DNA from: Perognathus longimembris pacificus
Lineage: Eukaryota > Chordata > Mammalia > Rodentia > Heteromyidae
Assembly: GCF_023159225.1 (NCBI RefSeq)
Contig: NC_063176.1
Coordinates: forward strand, 9,994,963-10,058,962
Reading direction: 5' to 3'
Length of the DNA stretch: 64,000 nucleotides
Under the pieces are notes generated by a model. The model was not told the DNA's origin. It made no database searches and was given only the letters and a program-made list of their open reading frames with translations. The position numbers and the translations under genes are program-made. This document shows positions 12,659 to 25,545 of this stretch, in pieces (position 1 is the first letter of the stretch; each line of letters opens with the position of its first letter).

Positions 12659-12775
12659 TTAGATGGTGTTTTCAACATAGGGACCTCAAACTTCTTTGCA
12701 GAGGCTTTTTTCAGTGGGGTTTCAGTCTCCCAAGTAGCTAGTATTACAGGTGTGAGCCACTAACACATGACAAGG
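12530..12775 (-). mobile_element. Diverged SINE, interrupted by a (GT)n run
   Basis: The right edge carries the reverse complement of the B1-like start (CAAGTAGCTAGTATTACAGG, then TGTGAGCCAC). The left part has an ID/Geo-like antisense text (TGAACTCAGGGCTTC). A pure (GT)n at 12622-12657 splits the two parts, so this may be two fragments rather than one element. Confidence 0.65.
12622..12657. repeat. (GT)n microsatellite inside SINE-derived sequence
   Basis: A pure GT run of 36 bp follows a T run (12612-12620), consistent with growth from an old SINE tail. Confidence 0.93.
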
Positions 12776-13316
12776 TAATATATTCCTAGGAATGCCTTTC
12801 TATTTTGAAAGTTAACTTATGCAAGATAGAGTAGGTATTGATAATTATTGCTGCAGGATTCTATTTGTTTCACTTCAGTGTTTGCAAACAGAATGTTTTC
12901 ATGCAGCATACATACGGACTTTGTGGTGTTGAACTTTATGAAACCAAAGGAGCTCTTCTCAGAAATAAAATTAAAAATTACAAATTGGGACCCTTCTAAG
13001 AGCCTAGGAAGAGATGAAATTGATGAAATTTCGGATATCCCTGAAGTTTAGCCTTCGTTGGCTCCAAAGATAATCACATCTGTGCATTGCTGTACTCAAC
13101 TCCATAATCATTTATTTCTTAGATTTTTGCAGGAACTTCCTATTTGATGTCTTGGTTACTCTTGTCTGACTATAGTGCAGTCTCTTCATAAAATCAATGT
13201 TACAGCTTCTTGTAATGTACTAGATTATGTCAGATTAAGCCCTCTAGTGGTTGCCCACCTCCTTAATATGTGTATGGTTATATATTCCCTTAGTACCAAA
13301 CAGGCTAGCTAATGTT

Positions 13317-13318
<2 letters not shown>

Positions 13319-13354
<36 letters not shown>
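13319..13354. repeat. (GT)n microsatellite at a SINE tail
   Basis: This is a pure GT run directly abutting the 3'-tail side of the antisense SINE at 13355-13553. Confidence 0.95.
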
Positions 13355-13356
<2 letters not shown>

Positions 13357-13553
13357 ATTATGAGGCTTGAACTCACTTCTGCTCAAGGCTATGGCTCTAC
13401 CGTTTGGAGCCATATCACCATTTCAGGTTTCTGCTGATCAACTGGAGATTAGAATCTCATGGACTTTCCTACCAGGGGTGGCTTTGAACTGAAATCCTCA
13501 GATCTCAGCATCCTGAATAACTAGGATTACAAGACTGAACCACCAGCACCTGG
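13355..13553 (-). mobile_element. B1-Geo type SINE
   Basis: It reads antisense: GAGGCTTGAACTCACTTCTG, then TCATGGACTTTCCTACCAGG, then AACTAGGATTACAAGACTGA, then CACCAGCACCTGG. Both halves are recognisable, with moderate divergence. Confidence 0.85.
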
Positions 13554-16182
<2,629 letters not shown>

Positions 16183-16626
16183 AGCTGGAGAACCATTTTC
16201 AACCTCAAGCTTTACACAGCTGTCCTTCCTAACATCTTTCTCATAGCATGATTATGTTGCATTCTTATTTCTCACTTTGATATTTAAAGGATGTTTGATA
16301 CACTGTTTGAATGTGCTGAAAGTTCTGTGCTTTGCTTCTTGAGTAGAGCCACCACCACAGCCTTGCCAGAGGAGTGCTTTGTGGGCTACAAGCTCAGCTG
16401 AGTGGGGTCTCAGAAGTCATGGTGTGCTCTGTATCCACAGAGTACTTGGCAAAGGGAGGAAGTATCTTAAGAACCAGACCATGGCTGTACCAGGGATTGG
16501 GTAAACCTATTTTGTTTTGTTTTTTTTCCTACTGGGTACTGTATGTATGGTGACTCGTGGATTTATCTCTCAATGTACTGGAAACTTTCCATTTTATTCA
16601 AGAAACCTGTTCTGTTTCAAGACTTG

Positions 16627-16632
16627 ATTAAA
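16627..16632 (+). terminator. ATTAAA polyadenylation signal of the retrocopied mRNA
   Basis: ATTAAA lies about 20 bases before the start of the A run at 16652, the usual distance from signal to cleavage site. It was copied from the parent mRNA. Confidence 0.8.
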
Positions 16633-16668
16633 GAGGAAGTTTTTATAATCTAAAAAAAAAAAAAAAAA

Positions 16669-16683
16669 AAGAAGACAGAAGTA
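16669..16683 (+). repeat. Target-site duplication, right copy (CKS1B retrocopy)
   Basis: This is an exact match to 15841-15855. Its first two A bases merge with the poly(A) run. Confidence 0.93.
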
Positions 16684-17525
16684 AAGCAGTTGCAGTACTG
16701 CCATTTGAATCCTTTTCTATTTTGAACTTTGAAAGTCCAAATGAGCATGTAGCCATAGACAAAATGCCTTATAAAAACATTATAAGTGGTAATAGAGGTA
16801 ATAGTTATGAGAGCCAGAGACATCTCTGAATCAGAAAACAGAGTGTAGGAGGCCAGTGAACATTAGTGTCAGTCCAAGTGGTGAAAGTCAGTCATTCTCC
16901 AGGTGTGTGACATAATTCATCTCAAGACAGAAATAAAACAAAAATTTATGAAGTGCTATCTTGAATCTATAAATCTGATTTTTACTAACTACTCTGTAGT
17001 CCTAAATTTTTTAATGATAATTTAACAGTTACACCATTCCTTTCTTTTAGGAATTTTTTAATAGACAATATACCGTTTATTACTGTGAAAGCGTTATTGT
17101 CAAAATGAACCTAGTGTCCATTTTTTTTTATTGCAAGCTATTCAGGAGAAGTTAAGAGTGTTGTAATGCCTTTGAGATTCAGTTTTATATTAGAGATTAA
17201 AAACTATGAAATAGAAGAAAAGTTATAGTATTGAGATTCCCACATTAACCATGTCAAAGAATTTTATCAAATTTATTAAATCTTGTGCAGACCATTGGAC
17301 ACATTAGACATCATGGACTTGAATTTTCTGGTACTTTCTGTAGAAAGTGCCAGACGACCAGGGAAATGCATACTGTTATTTATCAGTCTTCCTTTTCAAT
17401 AAATTTGCTCATAATTTTATGAAATGATAGAGAAGATTTGGAAAACAAAAATAATATTTTTAAGTGTTGGAGTTTGGACATATTTCTAGGGGAAAAAAAA
17501 GTTTTATTTAAAAAAAGAAATCTCA
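16684..17525. other. Unassigned sequence
   Basis: No gene or named repeat is recognised. Confidence 0.45.
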
Positions 17526-17712
17526 GGCTCTGGGAATGTGGCCTACTGATGGTGCTTGCCTTGCATACATGAAGCCCTGGGTTCAATTCCTCAGCTCCAC
17601 ACATACAGAAACAAGCTCAAGTGGTAGAGTGGTAGCCTTGAGCAAAAAGAAGCCAGGAACCGCTCTCAGGTCCGGAGTCCAAGCCTGGCAAAAAAAAAAA
17701 AAAAAAAAAAAA
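17526..17712 (+). mobile_element. IDL-Geo type dimeric SINE
   Basis: The left ID-like monomer (GGCTCTGGGAATGTGGCCTA to GTTCAATTCCTCAGC) joins a right monomer (CAAGTGGTAGAGTGGTAGCC to CAAGCCTGGC) and a 20+ base A tail. The linker is shortened relative to the copy at 29275, so part of the right monomer start is missing. Confidence 0.9.
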
Positions 17713-19089
17713 TTAAATAAATAAAACAACCTCAAGATAAAGAAGACAAATGACTGGAGAGTGTGCAAGCGGAATTTCCTGCTCTCCTAGTTCCTCTATC
17801 TTCTACAGTGTGAAAAAAGACACAATACCTATTTGTTCACTCATTGTGTTTTGTTGTTATATCTGTTTATTGACATTTTTAAAAACAGTTTTTTATCTGA
17901 ATAGACATCATGCTCTCCTATTCCTGTGATAGCCTGCTGTGCTCATTTGTTCTGCAGGTACCCAAGGGTATGGGGGTTAGAAGTTGCCGAGACAGCGGGC
18001 ATCCGTGAGGCTCCTCTTGTCCTCTGAGTTGGCTGTGCTCCAAGTGGGCTTCATGATTGCTCTTTCTAAATCTGAGAATTGTCCTTCTGGTCTGTGAGCA
18101 GTTTGCCTTTCTGCTTTCAGAGATGGGGTTTAATCTGGGAGGAACAAAAGTCTTATTTTCTTCCCTGAGGCTTTCAACAACACTTCAACATGTGGAACCA
18201 GGGACCATCTTTTTTAAGAAGTGAGAGAAATTGCAAGTATATCTAAACAATTTTGGAGTAATACAATCTGTGAAAGCAGTTTTATTATTCAACACTTCTG
18301 AAATGTGAAAATGAAATAAACAAAACAAAAACTAAAGGTGCCATGGGACTGAAGAGTTTATAAAAGACATGAAGAATTAAGCAGAAATCTAAATGTTTGG
18401 ATTGGCTTGTGTGCAAAGGGCTTCATATTCACATGCAAAATTATCTACAAATACAGGGCCGTGCATGATGAACCAATATTCAAACTTTTCAACTTACCTT
18501 AGTAACAAATTTCTATTGAATAACTGTTGGATTTTTATTAACTTTTAATTTCTATTCAGACATATTTTACATGGTTATATGGACTTCAGGCAATTCAACT
18601 ATGTTTTCTGATGAAAAATCATTTCTGCAGAGAAAATTTCAACCTTAAATTGTTAAATAGTTTTGTGAAAGATATTCTAGATAAGTAAACATGAAAGAGC
18701 AATTTTTTTTTAACCAACTGGAGGTAACTCTAAGCATTTGACCTTGTATTTTCATAATTATACCAAGCATACATTATTGTTTTCAAATGGCTAAAATACT
18801 TTTTTGTTTATTTATTTTTCTTAACTATGATATTAGTTAAAGGTGATAAGAGAATAGTCCTTAAATGGAAATATATTTTTTCACTTATCTTTCTAAAACT
18901 TCACAACTCTGCCAAATTCATACAGATATTTAATATAATTTGACACTATTTGGCATAACTCTTTGCATATAATTTATGTCAGTCTGAATACTGGGCTGCA
19001 AACCATAAACACAAGATCTGATCAACTTATTAGAAGTACATTGTGGTGTCACTCATGGACTTCTGCTAAAGACTCTACATTTTTGGACA
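17713..19089. other. Unassigned sequence
   Basis: The stretch begins with an A-rich run of TAAA units, then has no recognised gene or repeat. Confidence 0.4.
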
Positions 19090-19296
19090 CTGGTATCTCT
19101 TATCTCCAATCAGCTCCTCAGGATACTGAGAGCTTGAGGATCTTTATTTATAGCCAGACAAGCCTGTGAGACTCCATCTTCAAAATAACCAGCAAATAGC
19201 TGGGATGGAAGTACAGCTCAAGTGGAAGAGCATCAGTCAGTGAAGTAATCCAAGTAAGAGCATAAGGCTCTGAGTTCCTGAGTTCAAACAATAGTA
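19090..19296 (+). mobile_element. Decayed B1-Geo type SINE
   Basis: Recognisable pieces in order are TCAGCTCCTCAGGATACTGA, a TAGCCAGACAAGCCTGTGAG block, and GTACAGCTCAAGTGGAAGAG with CTGAGTTCAAACAATAGT. It runs straight into a (GGAA)n array, which occupies the tail position. Confidence 0.6.
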
Positions 19297-19494
19297 AAGG
19301 AAGAAAGGAAGGAAGGAAGGAAGGAAGGAAGGAAGGAAGGAAGGAAGGAAGGAAGGAAGGAAGGAAGGAAGGAAGGAAGGGAGGAAGGAAGGAAGGGAGG
19401 AAGAAAAGAGGGAGGGAAGGAAGGAAGGATGGAAGGAAGGAAAGAAGGAAGGAAGGGAGAGAGGTATGGAGGGGGAGGGAGGGAAGAAAAAGAA
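19297..19494 (+). repeat. (GGAA)n purine array at a SINE tail
   Basis: About 200 bp of GGAA units has GGGA and GAAA variants toward the right end. It is almost purely purine on the + strand. The Leu/Pro/Ser-rich minus frame across it is an artefact. Confidence 0.97.
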
Positions 19495-20149
19495 AAAAAT
19501 GTTCTCTTTTCTGATTATATTGTAAACTCATTTAGACTCTACCAGTCCAGCTAAAAAACTATGTATTTGTCTTCACATGCCAAGGTGAATAGTTAGTGTT
19601 TCAGATAACAATGGTCAGTTGATTGAACCTAGGTCAATGAATATGGACAGACAGTACTGAAGCCCCTTCAGCTTTCTAATCCAGTTCTCCACCTAAGACT
19701 TGAACAATTAATGAATTTCCTCTTCCAAAGAATACTAGCTTTGAATTAAGCAAAACTGAGCAAAAGCAGATGTTCTCTATATTTGACATTTTATAGTAGA
19801 TGCAGTTGGGTTTTTGTCATTTTTTTTCTATAAAACCAGAAATATTAAGTAATTACCCTTAGGAAAAATACAGAATCAGTTTCTGTGAGCATCTCATTAC
19901 AATATTTTCATAAATTTTACATCGTGTTTTGCATTTTTCCCAGAGCCAGCCTGAGCACACTCCTTTTACCTTTACACCTTCTTTGTAACCAAGACCACAG
20001 GCTTGTGCCACTATGCCCAGATTATTGAACGACAGTGAGTCTTGCTAATTTTTTGCATTGACTAACTTGAACTTCAATCTCTACTTCATAAATAACAAGA
20101 ATTATACAATTATACAACTGTACTCCTGTGTGCAGCATCTTTGCTTTTC

Positions 20150-20345
20150 AATGGTACTGATAAAACCAGGGTCTTGTCAGTGCTAGGCAAGCAGTCGGTG
20201 ACTGAGTTATATCCTCATACCATGTAGTTGGAATTTTTATTATTATTATTTTTTATTTCCTGTAGTCCCTCCTTCCCCAACCCTACCTCCCTTAGCTTTT
20301 TTGAGTAGCTAGGATTACAGGTATGAGCCACAGGAGTGGTGTTTA
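20150..20345 (-). mobile_element. Decayed SINE, antisense
   Basis: GAGTAGCTAGGATTACAGGT followed by ATGAGCCAC marks the B1-like start, read in reverse. An ID-like antisense text (CAGTGCTAGGCAAGCAGT) lies to the left. The middle is degraded and includes a (TTA)n stretch near 20240. Confidence 0.55.
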
Positions 20346-20375
20346 TACATTCTGAGTCTCAATTTGCATGTGTTT

Positions 20376-21030
20376 CTTTTTTTTAATTTTTCTTTTTTTT
20401 TTGCCAGTACCTCTCACTTTAATTGGCATTTGTTTTTTAAAGAAATACTGTGACATTTACACTTTAATTATACATGCTAGGAATACTAACCAAGTTCCAA
20501 AGCAAAGAAAACAGTAAAAAAATAAAATAAAAAAGAATTCTACCCTTGGAACAGAACAAAAATAACAATACATATATACATATAAGTCACCCCTGAGTTA
20601 TTCACACACACAGTAAAACATTGGTTCCACTATCAACTCAAACAGGCATATGTCTTTTAAGTTACATTAAAAGAAGGATTTCATTAGCAAAATAATCATT
20701 TTAATTGATGAGCTTAATTTATGCCAATATGGACAATGTACAAGTGGCAGTTCCTTTCAACGCAAATTATGTTTGGAATTAAATTGATTTTCCTCAAGCA
20801 GAATATGTGTGCTCATTTGTATAACTATTGGATGACATTGCACCGCTGGTTATTAGTTTCAATTACTTTGCACTAACCATTCACCTGTCTCAAAGGTTGG
20901 GCCGAACTGAGCAACCATATTTCTTAATATTTCCTTGAAAGCATTTATGTATCATAAAATAATTCCTGTATCTGAACCACAATACCAGGTGTGCCATTTG
21001 TATCCAATGCCATGAAATGGACAACCCCAA
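20376..21030 (-). pseudogene. Possible retroposed mRNA 3' end, source unknown
   Basis: On the minus strand this segment ends in a long A-rich tail (T run at 20376-20402 on the + strand). An ATTAAA hexamer at 20418-20423 lies 16 bases before that tail, as in a polyadenylated mRNA. A short open frame ends at 20945. I could not assign a parent gene or find a target duplication. It could also be an unfamiliar L1 3'UTR. Confidence 0.3.
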
Positions 21031-21032
21031 GG

Positions 21033-21322
21033 ATGCCCCCAGGCACGCCCCCAGGCAGTCCTCCAGGCACGCCCCCAGGCTGTCCTCCAGGCACGCCCCA
21101 GGCACGCCCCCAGGCACGCCCCCAGGCACGCCCCCAGGCACGCCCCAGGCAGTCCTCCAGGCATGCCCCCAGGCATTCCTTCAGGCACGCCCCCAGGCAG
21201 TCCTCCAGGCATGCCCCCAGGCTGTCCTCCAGGCATGTCCCCAGGCAGTCCTCCAGGCACGCCCCAGGCAGTCCTCCAGGCAGTCCCCCAAGCAGTCCTC
21301 CAGGCAGTCCCCCAGGCATGCC
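21033..21322. repeat. 12-bp C-rich minisatellite
   Basis: About 24 tandem copies of a 12-bp unit occur in two main forms, CAGGCACGCCCC and CAGGCAGTCCTC, with TG variants of the CpG. A few units are 11 bp, which shifts the frame. Because 12 is a multiple of three, several frames on both strands stay open and give Pro/Gly or Cys/Leu repeat peptides. These are not convincing genes. The array is far more G+C-rich than its surroundings and lies between the segment at 20.4-21.0 kb and an L1 3' fragment. Confidence 0.95.
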
Positions 21323-21344
21323 TTTATATGCAGTATCTAGGTGT

Positions 21345-21575
21345 TCAATCTTTTTTTTTTTGTACTGTGATCCTCTGCTAAGACTATCCTCTGCTAAGAC
21401 ATATACTAATTATTACCAATGAGGGAAACCATGGGATCTATGTTTCTTTGGGTCTGGGTCATTTCACTTAATATGATATTTTCCAAGTCTTTCCATTTCC
21501 TTACAAATGGGCTAATGCCATTTTTTTCTGATAGAAGCATAGAATTCCATTGTGTATGTATATACCACATTTTCT
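21345..21575 (-). mobile_element. L1 3' fragment (end of ORF2 and start of 3'UTR)
   Basis: Read on the minus strand it matches the text at about 3939-4125 closely: AAAATGTGGTATATACATAC, then AAGTGAAATGACCCAGACCC, then AAACATAGATCCCATGG and a TAGCAGAGGAT motif. That motif sits in a 16-bp tandem duplication (21370-21385 and 21386-21400). It lies just beyond the 3' end of the larger L1. Confidence 0.85.
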
Positions 21576-21799
21576 TTTTTAAAAATTTTTATTAATTAAG
21601 TTTTGTTGACAAGGTGCTGTGCAAAAGGGGTACAGTTACATAATAGGGCAGTGAGTACATATCTTGTGATATCTTACACCCTTGTTTTTCTTTCTCTTCC
21701 CTAGATCAGGTAGACGTATATACAATACCCAGTGTACCAAAATCATATACAGTAACCACGTGGTGTACGCCACTGTGACCCGTGTTAGATAACAGCGAG

Positions 21800-22559
21800 G
21801 GGTTTAGACTCCAAGTATTTGTGTAGCCTCTGTGATATCCGTTGTTATTGAGGATTACCTTGATTCCACTGTGGTCAGATATAATACATGGGATGATGTC
21901 GATACTCTTGTATTTGCTGAGGTTCTTTGTGTGGGCTATGACATGATCTATTTTGGAGTATGTTCCATGGGCTGCTGAGAGCAATGTGTGTTGGGTCTCT
22001 GTAGGGTGAAAAACTGTACAGATCTGTCAGATCCATGTGGGATATGGTGTTACTTAGGTCTTCGGGCCCCTTGCTAATCCTCTGTGTGTTGGATCTGTCT
22101 CTTAGACAGAGTGAAGTATTAAAATCTCCCACTATGATTGTGTTTGGGTCTATCTTGTTCTGTAGTTCTGTGGGAATTTGTTTGACATATTTAGGGCCTC
22201 TTTTGTTCAGTGAGTATACATTTATCACCGTGACGTCTTGATTCTGGATTTTTGTCTTGTATTAAAATGTAGTGTCCTTCTTTGTCTTTTTGAGTTGATT
22301 TTAATGAGAAGTCCAGCTTGTCTGAGATCAGGATGGCTACTCCTGCCATTTTGGTAGGTGCGTTTGCTTGGAAGATCTTGCTCCATCCTTTCATTCGTAG
22401 CCTGTTTTTGTCCCTTGCTGTAAGATGAGTCTCTTGAAGACAACAGATAGCAATATTTTGTTTACGGATCCACTCTGTCAGTCTGCTCCTTTTTATCGGA
22501 GAATTTATATCATTTATATTCAAAGAGATCACGGATAGGTGTGTTTTTTTTCCTTCCAT
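21800..22559 (-). pseudogene. L1 ORF2, endonuclease domain only, frameshifted
   Basis: ORF2p carries an APE-like endonuclease followed by reverse transcriptase. Here only the endonuclease part is present. Recognisable blocks are SLNIND and CCLQETHLTARDKNR (22540-22420), GVAILISDKLDF, VGDFNTSL in a second frame (near 22100), and SKIDHV plus ISDHSGIKVIL in a third (near 21940-21850). The conserved Asn, Glu, Asp and His positions of the active site can be seen, but across broken frames. The sequence then passes into 3'UTR, so RT is absent. Confidence 0.88.
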
Positions 22560-22718
22560 TCTCCTGTTAGGCTGTGTTTCCTCTCCCTTCTCTCTTGTCT
22601 TTATTGAGCTGCTCTTCCTCTTGGGCGCTTGCTATTGTAGTTTCTTTCTGTTTCTGTCTGAGGGTCCTGTACATTTTCTGTTGGGTGGGGTTCCTCGGCT
22701 GTTTTTTTTTTTTTTTTT

Positions 22719-23688
22719 TCATTTTTTTTTCTTCACATAATCCTTTAGTTCCTCTTTGCTATGGAAAGATCTGGTTTTTCCCTCGAAGGAAAATTCTAAT
22801 TTTGCTGGGTATCTAATTCTGGGTTGGCAGTTGTTGGTCTGGAGGACTTGGATTGTGTTTTTCCTGGCTCTTTTTGCGTTGTAAGTTTGTGTGGAGAGGT
22901 CTGCCGTGATTCTAATCTTTTTTCCATTGTAATATAGTTCTTTCTTCATTTTGGCTGCGTTCAAAACTTGCTTCTTATTGTTGAGATCTGAGGCCTTGAT
23001 TATAATGTGTCTGGGGGAGGATCTTCTAAGGTCCAGTCTGCCAGGTGATGTTTCTGTTATTTGGGTGAGGTTTTCTCTTTTGAGATTGGGAAAATTCTCT
23101 GTAATAATTTTATTAAATATGTGTCTGTACCTCTGCTCTGGTACTTCTCTCCTTCATCTATTCTGATTATAGAAGATTCTTTCTCCCTGTCCACTATCTC
23201 ATGGATCAGTCTGTCCTGGAGTTTGACAGTTTCTTGGAGTGTGGTAATCTTCTGGTCTATCAGCTGAATCATCATCCAAAAGAGAGATTTGAGATTCAAG
23301 ATGATAAATTCTTTCTGATGTCGCTTTGAGTGTGGTTTTCATCGAGGCCAGTGAGCTGTTTATGGTTGCCAGATCAGCTCTCATTGTGATAATTTCTTCT
23401 TTTAATGAGTTGTGTTTTGAATCTATTTTTTTCATGCATTTAATTCTCATGATGTTAAGGTCTTCTTTAATGGAGGAGTGTACTGTATCCATTTTTGCTT
23501 CCATTTCTTTCTTGACTTCCTGAAGTTCCTTTGAGACTCCCATTCTAAACTCCTGGAATTGTTTTATGAATTCGTTCCTGAGGCTTTCGATAATTTCTGC
23601 TATCTTAGCCTCAGTTTTTTTTTTTATTCTCTATCTCCTCTTTGGTTGTACTGCTTTTTGGAGCTGGCAAGTTGGCTTGACCTTTCAT
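22719..23688 (-). pseudogene. L1 ORF1 (RNA-binding protein), frameshifted
   Basis: ORF1p of L1 is a trimeric, coiled-coil RNA-binding chaperone. The frame starts MKGQANLPAP at 23688 and shifts at an A run near 23620. It continues with a heptad-rich coiled coil (23543-23300, KELQEVKKEMEAKM), then the RRM part (EKYQSRGTDTYLIKLLQRIF, near 23140). The C-terminal domain (YYNGKKIRITADLS to SFHSKEELKDY, 22964-22719) lies in another frame. Total length is about 320 codons, normal for L1. At least two frameshifts make it non-functional. Confidence 0.88.
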
Positions 23689-25545
23689 AAAATTTGTAAT
23701 ATTTCTTTGTGATTTACGCATCTGGAGTTTTTGCACTTTCAGGGGCCTATATGTGGCGGCCTTGGCTTGGCTTTGTGCTGGTTCCCTCTGGTCCGTCAGT
23801 GGGGGACTTGTTTGTGTCCTGGCTCTGGGTTTGAATTTGGCTGTTGGACCTTACTGCCCTATGGGTGAGCGTGATAGTCTTGGTTGTTGCCAGGGTGGTC
23901 ACCCTCACTGCACTTGGGGGTAGGTAGGTTCTGTGTCTTACTCTGCAGGACCATACTCTTCTGCTGTGTTGTGTTGACCCTTGTGGGCCCTGTTGGGGGT
24001 TTGCGGGTCACTGATTCAGCATGGCTTGGAGACTTTTCCCTTCTTTTGATTCTTTCCCCTCTAGTTGTTGTGGGTCAAGAGAGCTCACTTCTCAGATTGA
24101 GAATTGCCGCTGAGGGGCGGCTCGCCCACCTGTGCGGAGTGCGCCTATCAGAGCAGGCACTACCGCTGGGGGGCCCTGCCCACCTGTGTGGAGTGCACCT
24201 ATCAGAGTGGGCATTGCCGCTGAGGGGGAGTGGGCGCCCACCTGTGCAGAGTGCACCTATTAGAGCGGCCGTTGCCTCTGAGGGGCAACTTGCTCACTTG
24301 TGTGCTTCCGCGGGGGTTGAGCATGAGATCCTCCTGCTGGAGGGCTAGCACGCTGACCCACGCTGGCCCTCTGGGGGGCGCATTCATGTGTGCTCTTATG
24401 CTTCTTTTGGGGGCGCGCTGCCCCAGATTGTTAGAGGAATCTACTGTGAATCTACTGTGGGAGCAGTATGCATGGTCCCCGTCAGGTTCAAGTGTCCGGG
24501 CGCAGGACTCTCTGAGCCTCTGCTGTAAGAGAGGGGGGCATGTGCTTGGGCCCAGGTGTCCCTGCTGGGCTGGTATTGCACACCAGCACCCTGTGACTGT
24601 TGTTCAAATGGTCCGCGAAGACCAGGGCACCCTCAGGTGGCATTCAAATGCTTACTAGTCCCAAGGTCCCTGCTGGGGGAGAGGGGGAAGGGCTGGTGTG
24701 GACAGATTAAGGCTCCCAAGCTGGAGCTTTGGGGGACACTGGCCTAAGGTATCTCCTGGCCACTTTGTTGGGTGCTGCTCCGCTGCTGCTAGCTCCCATG
24801 TCCTCCCAGAAGCTTTAGGGTCCTAGAGCCGCCAGATTTGGGGCTCTTTTGTTTCCTTGGGGCAGGGAGGGGAAGGAAAGGAGCTCTAGCTTCTTTGTCC
24901 CCTTGTGATGAGCTCTACATCAGGTTTTAGGTCTCTGCTAGTGCTGATCTCCCATTGTGGTGGGGGGGTGGGAAATGGGGAACTTACTGGTCCTGGATTG
25001 TGTGTGTGTCCCGTGCTGCTGTGGGCTTCTCTGGGCTGGGGTGTGGGGATCGATCCTTTGGCAGTGGCAGTCCCGGCTCTTCCCATCTGGCTCTCCCCGT
25101 CTGCGCTGCCCAGTTCCCCTGCTGTTGTTGTCCGGTCCCGGCTGTTTGGTCCCACACTGTCGTCTGCCTAGGTCCGATCTGCATGCAGTCTGGGGCCTGT
25201 GGAGCTCCTGCTGTCTGGTCTCTGCACTTGCGGTGGGACTTTTCCACTGTAGCTTCTCTGGTTACTGACGGTCTGCAGTCCTGTTTACCAGCACCGGGGC
25301 CACTTCCCCAGCCTGGCCCTGTTTGGGCCAGGGTGGGGGGGGTACCCTGGAGATTTTCCAGCTCCGTGCAGGTTTAGACTTTTTTTTCTTTGTTCTTTTT
25401 CATTTCTGTGTTTCTCTGTTGCTTCTGGTTGTTGGGTTTGCTGGATTCTTGATGGGGTGTTGGGTGCGGGAGTTCCCAGCTCACTATTTGGTTGGAGCGA
25501 GTTGGGGGGACTCCCTAATTGTGATGGCGCTATCTTCCTCCCCCA
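23689..25545 (-). promoter_or_regulatory. L1 5'UTR (internal promoter region)
   Basis: About 1.86 kb of G+C-rich sequence precedes the ORF1 start on the minus strand. In L1 elements this region holds the internal RNA polymerase II promoter. It contains a tandem array at 24107-24310. Frames read across it on either strand lack family features and are by-products of high G+C content. Confidence 0.75.
24107..24310. repeat. Tandem ~56-bp units within the L1 5'UTR
   Basis: Three units start at 24107, 24163 and 24217, with lengths of 56, 54 and 58 bp, and a partial fourth starts at 24275. Each carries CCGCTG, CCCACCTGTG and GTGC-CTAT-AGAG in the same order. The arrangement recalls the repeated 5'UTR monomers of mouse and rat L1, but the units are shorter. 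Confidence 0.85.

Larger units (their letters stand above)
21585..25545 (-). mobile_element. L1 element with intact-looking 5'UTR and internally deleted ORF2
   Basis: A minus-strand LINE-1 of about 4 kb. In order from its 5' end it has a G+C-rich 5'UTR (25545 down to 23689), ORF1 (23688-22719), a spacer with an A run, ORF2 from 22559 carrying the endonuclease domain, and then an L1 3'UTR ending near 21585 in TAATTAATAAAAATTTTT. Reverse transcriptase and the Cys-rich end of ORF2 are missing, so several kilobases are deleted compared with a 6-7 kb full-length L1. The 5' end near GGGGAGGAAGATAGC looks like a true L1 start. I could not match target duplications. Confidence 0.92.

Noticed and set aside
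19148..19531. Minus-strand Leu/Pro/Ser frame of 127 codons
   Set aside because: It is a translation of the (GGAA)n array.
20890..21422. Several overlapping long frames rich in Pro-Gly or Cys-Leu on both strands
   Set aside because: They exist because the 12-bp minisatellite unit is a multiple of three and lacks stops. No start context, domain or conserved flank supports a protein.
23884..25377. Long plus-strand frames in G+C-rich sequence
   Set aside because: They are antisense shadows of the L1 5'UTR, where high G+C content lowers stop frequency.
21345..25545. The L1 at 21585 inserted into the L1 fragment at 21345-21575
   Set aside because: The other half of the older fragment should then appear beyond 25545, and it does not. 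Adjacent placement or rearrangement is more likely.
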